From the NCBI GenBank assembly GCA_013423385.1, contig BLZA01000040.1, positions 1 through 64,000 on the forward strand: a stretch of DNA of 64,000 nucleotides, in the 5' to 3' direction. The position numbers were made by a program, and so were the translations under genes. Position 1 is the first letter of the stretch, and every line of letters begins with the position of its first letter. The stretch is from Naganishia liquefaciens. Taxonomy: Eukaryota; Basidiomycota; Tremellomycetes; Filobasidiales; Filobasidiaceae. The notes beneath the pieces were generated by a model that worked only from the letters and a program-made list of their open reading frames with translations, ran no database searches and was not told the DNA's origin. Positions 46,348 to 59,805 of this stretch are shown piece by piece.

Positions 46348-48360
46348 TTATGACATGAAGAAGCTCTCGGCACGGTCTCTCTCCTCCTGATCGCAAATCT
46401 CGTCGGCCTGTCGTCTGATAGTATCCATCGTATGCATAGTTGGGGAAGCTGATATTCTCTTTTGCTGCGGGGTCGTCTCCTTTCGGTGTAAAACCTGAAG
46501 CAGAAGAACGTGAGATTGTAGTTCTCGACGTCGAGATAGCACTCACATCGGCCAGTCCATACACGGATGTTCGTATCTTGCTCCCACTTCTCGTCAACCC
46601 GCCACCAACTCCCTTGATGGTAGTCTTTCTGCCGAATCGATCCTGACCGCTCGCCATTGCAAGGTTGGTCGACAGCCTGTCTCCGGATGGAGCTGAAGTG
46701 CTTCTGCCGTATTTCGGAATGGCGTTGGGCGTCGGGGATACTTTTCTGGCCAAAGCGCGAGGAGGCAGTCCCACATCATACCCAAAAGAGTCCTTGGCTT
46801 CCTCTGCCTCATCATCGACATGTGTGCCCCAGTCTGCAATGCTGGCGGCAAGCTTCTTGCTCGCTTCCTGGAGGGCCAACTGCTTCTCGCCCATGATTTC
46901 CTCTGCTTCCTGCATGCCTTCCGCGGTGACACTTCGACTCATCGTCACCCCTCCCAACAGCTGAGTCACGCCAATGGACGTTTTCCCTGCATTTATGTGT
47001 GAGGAGTCGAACGGAGACGTGCTGAATGGATTAGCCTGCTGCGGCTCGATGGCGGACATGGTCTTGACGGGGCTTGCGCAGAGTCCGGCACGACCAGGTG
47101 ACGTTCGGGGCTCTGGCATACGTTTGACATCTTCGTCACTATCGGAACCTCGACCGGCGAGGTTGACACGAGTCGCCTCACTCGAGCTACGCTCCACGGC
47201 GGACGCGCTCCTTGCGACTCTCCGGAAAGTCTCGTGGATTTTGTCGATTCGACGGACTGCCCAGCCGAGAAAACGGCGGGTGCTGGAATCTGTGGGCTAT
47301 CTTGTAGAACCAACGGCGAAGGCGGGAGTGGAATTTGAGAAGGGTCTTCTGGACGAGGCGCAGCGAGGCTAGAAGGACTTGGCTGAGCGGGTCCGTTAGC
47401 TGATGGTGTTGAAGGTGATGATGGAGTGAAAACTGGTGTCGCAAGTGCTGGCAACGGCGGGGCAGATGACCGCGTAGCCGGGACCTTGGCAAACGGCATC
47501 GGATCGGCGGACTGTGTCGGAGTTGCCGGTGACCCGGACCGAGGCAAAGGTGACCGTGGATTCTGAGTTCGCGCAGCAGGCGATACTGAAGGTGACTTGT
47601 CCTTTTTCTGCTTGTCGCTCGGGCTCTTCCCGATGCCGAATGTCTTTCGCAGGAAAGCTTTGAAGCCTGACGGCTTTGGTGAGGAGGTCTTTGGTGAAGA
47701 CACCGGCGAGGCTGCGGGCCCACTGGTGTTTGCCTGAGCTAGTGGTGATCTGCCTCGAGGAACTAGAGCGGATAATGAGTAAGAGCGTGGATCATAGGGG
47801 GAGACTTACCTTGTGCCTGTTTCTGCTGAGATGCAGCATCCTTCAGTGATGGCAGACTTCTCGTAGCTTCCCCTTTGGCATTCGGAAACCTCCCCGTCGT
47901 ACCGGTCGCACTGGTGGGAGACCGCGAAGCAGACCTTGACCTCGATCTCGCGGCGGAAAGATCACGCAGTGTCTCTTCATCCGGTATCGGTGGAAGTTTC
48001 AAACCCACAGGAACGGATTCTGAGGTCGAAATGCTAGATGACCATGCTTTGACTTTCCCTTCTTCGGTCAATTCGTCTGCAATCGGCACGTGATGTTGTG
48101 GACCTGCAGGCGTCCCGACAACCTCGCCCGTCTGGGGGGATCCTGGCTCGCGAAGCAGACTATGTGCAGAATTCTCTTGAGCACACCGAAGCGAACCTGA
48201 ACAAGAAGATGCGTCGGTCGTAATCAAGTGCAAAAATCTTGCACTTACTGGTTCTGCCTGCATCATCGTTGGTGGGAGATTCGGAATGAGCTGGCGTGGG
48301 TGGCTGAGTGGCCGGGGCACTCGCCGGTGTGGTGATGATGGTCAATGCAGGCTTGCTCAT
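46348..48360 (-). CDS. Ser/Pro-rich low-complexity protein, unknown function
   Basis: ATG at 48360 (MSKPALTIITTPASAPATQ). Exon 2 starts GSLRCAQENSAHSLLREPGS and contains DLSAARSRSRSASRSPTSAT. The next exon is basic and Pro-rich: PKPSGFKAFLRKTFGIGKSP then a long Ser/Pro/Ala stretch. A conserved-looking C-terminal half follows: RRIDKIHETFRRVARSASAV, GVTQLLGGVTMSRSVTAEGM, EEIMGEKQLALQEASKKLAA, SFGYDVGLPPRALARKV and GQDRFGRKTTIKGVGGGLTR. After a final intron it ends IRRQADEICDQEERDRAESF at 46348. I recognise no family. The FKAFLRKTFG patch is amphipathic and basic and might bind membrane. The junction around 47230-47330 is not settled: the frame must change there and no strong donor was found. 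Confidence 0.6.
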
Positions 48361-49301
48361 TGCGACACCGAAGATGGCTACAGTTCCACCTGTCGACCTC
48401 AACAGTACTTCGCCTATTTCCCCAACGATGGCTCGACAGCCTGTATACCAGAATCAATTCTTGCGAATGAGATTGCTTGTCGGCTCTCCTTGATCCTTGA
48501 AGGATGAGCGGTTGCGACGGCTTTCTGAAACTGGAAGGATTGCTTCTCGTTTCGGCCCCACGCGATGCCAAGCGCGGCGTGGTCGTCGATCTTTCCTTGA
48601 GATTTGGGTCTCTTAGCAGACGATCTTGGCGTTCCAATAACAGTGCCAAAGGAGCTCGAAGATGAAGGTCGTTGTGAGACGAGATGTAGAACAAGAAGTG
48701 CAAAACACCGGTTCCTTGAAGCAGTCTTGAAGTTACGGGATGGACTACGATGATAGGCGGATTGGGCGTCCAAGGCAGCTGGTGATGTTTTGCGGGATCA
48801 GCGATATGAATTGGCGTCTCTCTTGCAACCTGTCAGGTCTCGATCAAGCGCAAAGTAATCATGGAATGATTGTTTATTGATGTCTACGGACAATTCGCAA
48901 TGCATCCGTTGTTGACAACCGATATCACTGCACCAGATCTTCCTCCGGCAAGCGTCTTCTAGACTTGACAACTGCCTCCTCCTCGAGATCCTCCGTTGTG
49001 GTCTTCCCTCGATTGTTTTCTTAGCCGGACCTGCGACCTGCGTACGCAACAGAAATACAAAGAGGTCACGCGCTGCGCGACATCATATCTTGCGGGCGCT
49101 CGCGGAGCTTGGCGGGTGCTTTTCGGCAAATAGTATTCAGGCAGAAGAGCTGGAGCAACCGGAATCGAGGAACACGGTCGATGGCACGCCCGGATTAGCG
49201 CTCGGACTAGGGCGTATCCTTCCCCGGTTCTTGTGCCTAGATCGCTTACCTAATAGCTACCTTGATAGCTTCTGCAATGCGTGATGGCTTCTACAATGTG
49301 G

Positions 49302-49333
49302 CCAGCTGAGCTGCTAGCTAGCTTGCTAGCTAT
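49302..49333. repeat. TAGC-rich imperfect palindrome
   Basis: A run of overlapping GCTAGC/TAGCTA words (ctgctagctagcttgctagc) forms an imperfect inverted repeat. Just upstream, two similar 20-bp phrases (GATAGCTTCTGCAATG and GATGGCTTCTACAATG) occur 16 bp apart. It may be a hairpin or a protein-binding cluster. Confidence 0.5.
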
Positions 49334-49995
49334 AGGAATTTACGATGTGGCTGCTTCTGTGGCTGCTCACCTCATTCAATCAAGCCTGGAGCGGGAAAAT
49401 CATCTGGCAGGACTCCATAGCAGTCCATAGCTCACTCCAGCCGGTTCATTGCCGGTCCCATCTTGTAAACACGCCATGGGTAGATTGATCACAAAGGCCA
49501 TTGCAGAGCTCATATGATTCCCTCGAAGTAGGAAGACCATGCTCAATCTTCGGCGACCCCCCGGATCATACATGGCTGATCCTTAAGATACATCAGTTGT
49601 CATCTCAGAATTGTGACAACTACAAGCGCAGCAAGAGCTGATGCAAGCTTGATCGCAAAGTTTTATACAGCTTTTTGGACCGGATTTGCTGCGGAATTCC
49701 GGCAAAAGGCACCGCGAAACACATCACCAGCCACCCGAGATCCGCCTGAGTGCTATTCGCGCCCGTCAGAAGTTTTGTTTCTAGACAGCTTTCTAGTATA
49801 ACATCTTCTCGATCGAGGATATAGGGGCTGAGTAGTGTCGCTAATTATTGGACACTTCCCCTATCGCGACAACTCGTTTTACGGTGCGTGATGACGTTGT
49901 TCTGCTACGCGAACGAAGCAATCACAATGGCCGATGGCATGACCCCAACATTAGGGGATGCTTGTATGCACAATTGAACACCGATGGTTGTGATT

Positions 49996-50065
49996 AGACA
50001 AATGACATCTTCTTCACAAGTGATGCAAATAGACAAATGGCATCTTCTTCACAAGTGATGCAAAC
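49996..50065. repeat. Tandem duplication, two 35-bp units
   Basis: Units at 49996-50030 and 50031-50065 differ at only two positions (GACATC/GGCATC and the last base). Each contains CATCTTCTTCACAAGTGATG. The near identity suggests a recent duplication or a short minisatellite. Confidence 0.9.
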
Positions 50066-50514
50066 AGCGATGGTATGAAAGGCATTGTGACATTAGGTCG
50101 CATCGGTCCTGGTAGCGATGCGCGGCGAGTCGTAGACCGCGAAAGACTCTAACTTGCGATGTCGAGCGTCCCTTCAAGACCTGAGCCGGCTGCTGTTGAG
50201 CACGTGGTCACAGATCTCGCCATCATAAGGGTTGCGACGAAGGCTGAAACCTTGAGGAAAAGCCGCTCGCTTGATGCTGCTATATAGCGAGCGATATTGA
50301 TGCGGATATCGATGGTTGGAAGTTGCCTCCCCTGATCGTTGGTGGTTCTTAGAGGGGTCTCGCATGGTCTGAAGGACGCAGAGCCCGATCCTCGGTTTGC
50401 CAAGAGTGTTATTGAGAAAGGTATCTCGTTTGCTGTTATCCGACGATCTTGCTGTGGCCGTCATGTCCGTCTGGGTTTCGTGACGCTATATGATCCAGCG
50501 TGGTGCCTGTGCCC

Positions 50515-52744
50515 CTACTTCTCCGCACTCCCCGCCTTTCCGTTCAATGATACGGCCTTGCTGGCGCCTTTCTCCGCATTCTTCTTCGGCTCCTTTGGCT
50601 CCTTGTCGTGTATCTTGGCATGCTGCAGCAGATTATCTCCCCTACTGAACCGCTTGCCGCACTGATCACAGAGATACGGCTTTTCTTCCGTATGCGTGCG
50701 CACGTGTCGCTTGAGATGCTCGAGCCGCTTGAAGCCCTTGCCGCACGACTCGAGCGGACAATGAAAGACCTTGTACCCGGCTCCAGGGCTTCCCGTGTCT
50801 GAGAGCGAGCCCGTCGAGTCCGCCGCGCCCTCAGCATCGGTATTTGTTTGGGAAAATGTACGTTTCTTGGCGATGGCGGGTATCCTTCCCGGGAGATTCC
50901 CAGCGGAACGGTACGTAAGCGGCTGTCCGCTGGCGGTCTGCGGCGGCGGCAGTCTCGGATACATGATCCGTGGATTCGTCACCGGTCGTGAACTGTTTCC
51001 CTCGTGTCGAATGATATACCGCGTGCTCGGATCCGGAATCAATGCGGGCGTCTTGCCCTTGTCGTGCAATACCGTCGTAATGAGATGCTTTCGTTGCTCC
51101 TGAATTGGTTGCTGCGGTGGAACCGATGACGACGAAGACGCTGGCGCCGGTGGCGGCTGCGAACCTCCGGCTGCCGATTCCTCCTCCTCGGATGCACTCC
51201 CTTCCTCATCCGCATCTGCCTCGAGCTCATCATTCCCCTCGCCCCCCTTGGGTCCGCTTCGACGCTGGCCCTTCTTCTTTCGCTGCTTATACTGCAGTGA
51301 TCCCTCAAATATTGACACGCTCGCGAGATCACCGGACGGCGTCGCGGGAACCGGTGGGGCTTGCAGTGTCCTTGGCTGGCCATTCTCAGGTGGCGCGGGT
51401 CGAGACTTGTCTGCTGGTAGTTCTGTGTGGGGTGCAGGCTGCAGGATCGTCAGCCGAGGCAATCGAAGGCTACTTGAAGCACTCACAATAGGCACAATCG
51501 GGTTTCCAATACTTCCCGGCTCTGAAACAGCGTACTGCTCAAACAGCGTCCTCGATGGGTCCCACTTGAAACTCCTCGCCGGCTCGCCAATCACCTCGGT
51601 CGTGGTGTCCTGTCCGTCCTTTTCCCGCTTCAAATCCCGCTCAAGCGCATCGAGAAAAAGCCGGTCGTGCGGGACCGAGAACCTGTCGTGCCCTCGACGT
51701 CAGCTGTGCCCGGCAAACCCATTCGCTCAAGGGACCCACCAGTAAAAGACTTTTTGCTTCTTCTGCGTCCTGATACACCCGTACTTGAACAACAGATCTA
51801 AAAACTCGCTCTAAGCATCATCAGCTTCGCATCACCGGAGTCTTGGGCAACAGCTCACCTTTGGCTTCTCCAACGACGCATCCTCGCCCGGCTTCAAGTT
51901 TCGCAGATCCGAAAACACGCCTTCCTCAAACTTTTTCACCATTGCCGTCTTGACCGGCCTCCCAAACGCCTCAAACCTAAACGCCAACGCCCTCACTACA
52001 TCTCGCACCATCAGCCTTGCTTCCTCACAATCCGCACCGGGAGGAGAGGGGCACTCACCGATATCCGTCCCCGTGATCTGAAACAGGCCGTTCCAATACG
52101 CACACGTGACGTGTTCCCCGTTCGGAAGGAGGAACCGGTTGAGCGCTGGATGGGGGGAGGAGACGAAGGAGATGGCGTCGGTGGATTGACTGCCGGGAAA
52201 AGTCGCCCAGGGGTTGTGCATCGGGTACATTTCCTATGGACGAGGCGTGGCGTTAGAGAATGCAGTCGGCAGGAGGGAGATAGGGTGAGGAGGAAAGCGT
52301 ACGGTGCCGCTTGGAATTGTGCCGTGCTGCTGCCATGACCCCGGAGCAATCGCAAGGAACTGCAGATCGAAGTGTGAGCACCTTGAACGGGAGCACAGCA
52401 TAAGGTACGCACAAGTTGTAGCCTGACCAAATGATCCACCAACTGCGCCTCCCGCATCGTCAACGGCCTCGGCTCTCCTCCAGCCGTCAGCGGTCTCTTC
52501 GCCACCGGATGCACCGCCGTTTCACTGTCTCTATATCAGCGAGAAAACCCGGGAAAAACGGAAAAGGGGGGGAAGATATGACTCACGCTTCCCGTGCCTG
52601 TGCGCGTTTGTGCATCGCCTGAAGGAGCTCGGCGTCTTCCCGTGTATGTACGCCGTGAACTTTGGGCACGGTGGAACCCGTGAAAGGGCGGTCGTTGGCG
52701 TATGAGGACGAGTTCATAATATTCCTTGCTGTTGATGATGTCAT
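50515..52744 (-). CDS. STE12: STE12-like transcription factor (STE domain plus two C2H2 fingers)
   Basis: ATG at 52744 ([19 protein letters not shown]) was chosen as the first in-frame start after upstream stops. Small exons build the STE domain: [106 protein letters not shown] and [20 protein letters not shown]. These match Ste12 homeodomain-like regions closely. The last exon has about 270 disordered residues and then two C2H2 fingers: [25 protein letters not shown] and [23 protein letters not shown]. The tail is Lys/Glu-rich, ending at 50515. Ste12 is the target of the pheromone/filamentation MAP-kinase cascade. In Cryptococcus the gene lies in the mating-type locus and controls mating and filament growth. 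Confidence 0.93.
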
Positions 52745-53898
52745 GTGTCGAAATCTATGATGCGTGATTAGATGCCCGCAGTAATAGACGTCGAGGAGCT
52801 CACAATGTAGCGCCCCGCAGCGCTGCCCTTCCACTCTCGATTCGTGCTTCCTTTCTACTCCGTCGCTGTCCACTCGCGAATCTCCAAAAATTGTGCCCGA
52901 AAGCGGCAAGAAAGATAAGACCGTCCCGCAAGAACAAGGTGTCGTTTGTCCTGAAACAGCGTTCCCGTCCCTCCGTCCGCCAGATTCTGGGCAAGGGCAG
53001 AAGCCGCCAATTATGCGTTACGTCGAAGGCGACCTGTCAAGAGACTCGAGCTGAAGGCAACAACAAAGCGCCATCCATCCGACTCTCCTGCCGCGAGAAA
53101 GAACAATGGCCTCCCGTCGCGCGGCCCCTCGCGGCGTCGATCGCTCGCCCGGTGTTTCATCGCGCGCCCGTCTGAAACGCCCCTAGCGCGCGGCAGCGCC
53201 CCTGCGACTCGTTTTGGTCGCACGCTGCAGACGCACACGCAGGCGGTGACGACCTGTCACTCGCAGGGATCAAGGCAATCTGTCGGAATCAGCTTGGCCT
53301 CACCAAGTCGATGATTCGGGGATGGTGGGGTGAGCCGACTCGAGAGGGAGGTAGGACGGAAGCAAACATTTCTCAGGGGCAGACTGATACGCCAGCGTGA
53401 TGGGGCCCTTCGTCATTTCCATCACTGACATGGATTGTACACGATACGTGGGCCTGGCTCTTGCATTCTCACTGACATAGATTCATCTCAGAGTGCAGGC
53501 AGTGATGGACTTTCCGCTCCGCATCCCATATGTGGGTATACGCTTCCTTCGGCAGGCCCTACAAAATCTCCTATCGCCCCCGTTGAGACTCCCGGCCATT
53601 CGAGGCAAGTCTCGTCTTCCTGTATTACTTACAACTGTTTCGTGTTGAACGTTTGATATGGTGAGATGCTCCGATGCTTCAGATGACTCGAGATATCCTC
53701 CCTTATCTCTGGACCCCATTTCCCCATCCGCCATCCCACCTACCCCTTACACACGCGTCTCACCCTCCACACGCGGTCCAACCTACCGACAGAGACACCT
53801 CGCCCACACTCCGTCTGTCCTTTTCCCGCCGCCCTGTTTGCCGCAGACCGGACCAAAAGATCGCCAGCCAAGACACTCGCAAAAGAGCTGGAAGAAAG
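52745..53898. other. Intergenic, STE12 promoter side
   Basis: 1.15 kb. The part nearest STE12 (about 53100-53220) is strongly GC-rich with CGCGCG-type words; the part from 53700 to 53890 is C-rich on the plus strand, like a fungal 5' UTR leading to an ATG at 53899. No pheromone-like peptide ending in a CaaX box was noticed here. Confidence 0.4.
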
Positions 53899-54406
53899 AT
53901 GGCTACCCCGCATGACCCTCCTTCCGTCAGTCTTCGGCACAACGCACTACCACCAGACAAGCCATCCCAGCCCGCCCCGGCTCCTCTAGATGCGAAGTAG
54001 CGGTGTTAGAATGGCCCGTCTCGTCACGTCCGGGATGCCAAGTGTACGAGCGCATATTAGTGACCGTCTTCGGCTTGCGGACCACGCAAGTCTCACGTGA
54101 CTCGTAGCGACGCATCAGGTAGTGTAGAGCGTTGAACGTCTGGCCCGCGTTCAGCAGAAGAGCCTTGTATGCCAACCAAGTGTCGGTCTTTCGACCAAGC
54201 TTGCGATTCCCAACAGGCCTATTCCATCGCAGGCTTTCCTGATCAAGCTAACCCAAGATCTTTCCGCTCGACACCTTGCCTCGAGCCACCCTTCAACCGA
54301 TTCTTCCCCGTACTTGCATTCGCTCCCATTATCTAACATCACTCCTCGCGGCGATCCTTCAACCCCAAGCAGCACGATCATCGATTCTCAACGCCCGACA
54401 CTGTAA
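53899..54406 (+). CDS. Candidate small gene, structure unresolved
   Basis: The ATG at 53899 follows a C-rich, UTR-like leader and opens MATPHDPPSVSLRHNALPPD. The far end of the locus has a gene-like frame: LAIPNRPIPSQAFLIKLTQD, then a Ser/Pro-rich end with stop at 54404-54406. A consistent set of introns joining the two could not be found. The middle has good-looking frames on both strands (plus: VYERILVTVFGLRTTQVSRD; minus, about 53930-54170: ALLLNAGQTFNALHYLMRRY), which cannot both be coding. I name no function. If the minus frame is real, the gene runs the other way. Confidence 0.3.
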
Positions 54407-54690
54407 CACATTTACCACATACCTCGCGACGTGCCCATCATGTTCCTATACAGATCGAGAGAGGCGGCTAGTCCACGCTCCGCATGCTTCATGCTCAGTT
54501 TGGTCAAGACGATGCGCCGCGAATTGACTTGTTGGGTAAACGAGGCTTTCTTTCTAGGCAAACCCGTCTGAGCCACTTGGCCGCAAGATATGGGTGAGAT
54601 CGTTACTCTCGTCTTTGAGAATGTATAAGCCAATGAACCTCACAGGCAGTGTATAGGATGATATGTATGCAATGTGCCATGATGTGTTTA

Positions 54691-58401
<3,711 letters not shown>

Positions 58402-58720
58402 GGTGGGGATGAGCGGCGATGTGGATGTGGTCTGCCCTCTTGATCTGTCCCTCCCGCTCTCGACTCTTCTCTTCCCCCTCCTCCGGCTTTCATTCGCGAC
58501 GTTTGGCCCGGCGGGGGACTGGCGGCCAAGGCCGAGCATTACGTAATTCACACGTCGAGGGTAGCCATGGTACAGCCGGAACGCGCGCTCATTCAGATGC
58601 ACATTCCACTCACTATTCTTGACATTATCACTACAACACAATACAACTGGCATCTCTCCCTCTCACTCTCCTACATCCCTCATCCCACATCCCACATCCC
58701 TCATCTCATATCCCTGCAGC
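58402..58720. other. PEX1 promoter with CATCCC microsatellite
   Basis: 319 bp between PEX1 and the cysteine-rich gene. From about 58673 to 58713 the plus strand repeats CATCCC/CATCTC-type hexamers (five or six imperfect copies), immediately after the stop of the cysteine-rich gene. No other element seen. Confidence 0.5.
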
Positions 58721-59343
58721 TTATGCTCGTGCAGGCTCCACGCCAAATGACGCATCCGACGGCTTCAGGCATGAGCCCTGGCAGACCTTGCACTTGGTCG
58801 GGTCACTGTTCATTCGGAGAGGGAATCAATCAGTCTTTGTTCTCTGGCTACTTGGGTGGGAGGACACGAGATTCTAGAGCGGTGAATGGAGACTAGGCGA
58901 GACCTCGGACCGAAGGATCACTACGCCCTACGGCGCCACTGCACTCCACCACATGCCGTCGATGCGAATGCATTCGTGAAAGCCAGACTCCTGATTCCTC
59001 GTATGCCCTCCTCAAATCCCAATCACGCACAACCTTCTCTCCCCTCACCCCCAAAACCAGAGTCTTCCAGCCAACAACAACAGAAGCAAAAAGCATAAAT
59101 ACTCACCCTGCGCAATCCTTTGCACATCCATTCCCACTCTTGCAAACCTCACAACTGCCCGGCGCCGACGTACATCCCGGAATGCCCTGGACGGCACAAG
59201 CGCCCGAGTTGGCGGCCGGGTTACAGAATTCGCACGAGGAAGGGTTGCCGGTGCATGCGGGGGCGGTGGTGGGGGTCTGTACAGAGAGGGGGAATGATGA
59301 GCGAGACGTCTGATCGTGAGCAGGAGGAGAGACGTACAGCCAT
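58721..59343 (-). CDS. Small cysteine-rich protein, metallothionein-like, with three CX6CX2C repeats
   Basis: Three exons, 59338-59343 (just ATG GCT), 59107-59276 and 58721-58805, with introns of 61 and 301 nt, encode 86 residues. Twelve are Cys. Three repeats follow one pattern: ACTGNPSSCEFC (Cys 10, 17, 20), GCTSAPGSCEVC (37, 44, 47) and DCAGDPTKCKVC (57, 64, 67); other Cys lie at 29, 53, 71. There are no aromatic residues except Phe19 and Phe79 and no His, which fits a metal-thiolate protein. There is no signal peptide. It lies between PEX1 and an arrestin gene. The long second intron could hide another exon, but joining the exons in phase gives an unbroken repeat array. Metallothioneins sequester copper or zinc in fungal cytosol; this function is inferred from composition. 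It could also be a redox or structural Cys protein. Confidence 0.75.
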
Positions 59344-59805
59344 TGTAGCTATTGTATAATCCAGTCGATTGTAGGTTGTGGAAACTCTCCTCGACGATAC
59401 GCCCGAGAGAAAAGGTCGAGGCTATATAACCGTTTCCCGAGCGTCGTGTCTGGTCGCAACATTCATCGGAGAAGGCCTGGTGATGACGCGGCAGACAAAT
59501 GCGACGCCTGTGATTGGCTGGCGACTGAGTTGTATGGGCAGGGATATGTGGTGCTGCTTGCCTGCTCAGTAGTTGACTATCATGGCCGCCACTCAGCCTG
59601 TGCAAGACTGGCTGTTGTGTAGGAGCCTCTGTTCCACATTCAGCACCGATCACACCTCTCCGCCGGCAATTCTCGAGGGTCTATTCGCAGTCAGTTTCTC
59701 GGGCAATATATACAGCGTGAACCCGTCAAAAGCGCTTGCTGGCTCTTACAATCTACCAATGGCCCTATCATCCAACGGGATGTCATTTTCGCCAGGCGCT
59801 ACTCG
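59344..59805 (-). promoter_or_regulatory. Promoter of the cysteine-rich gene
   Basis: 462 bp upstream of the ATG at 59343. A TATATA box lies at 59423-59428, about 80 bp before the start, and a CCAAT box in minus orientation at 59513-59517 (read ATTGG on plus). A TGACGCG word near 59484 and several TGCTG/TGCTC-like words near 59551-59568 recall stress or copper-regulated sites, though none matches a known motif closely enough to name. The far end overlaps the 3' UTR of the arrestin gene. Confidence 0.5.

Larger units (their letters stand above)
48361..50514. other. Gene-poor island between Ser/Pro-rich gene and STE12
   Basis: 2.15 kb without a convincing gene. A minus-strand stretch at about 48920-49000 reads KTTTEDLEEEAVVKSRRRLP and EEDLVQ before a stop, which looks coding, but no start exon could be joined to it. 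The island also contains a tandem duplication and a cluster of TAGC words listed separately. Most of it is richer in simple repeats of short words than the genes around it. Confidence 0.5.

Noticed and set aside
48361-54690. Search for a CaaX pheromone precursor near STE12
   Set aside because: Short frames were read by eye on both strands around STE12; none ended in Cys-aliphatic-aliphatic-X after an ATG start. A tiny gene could still be missed.
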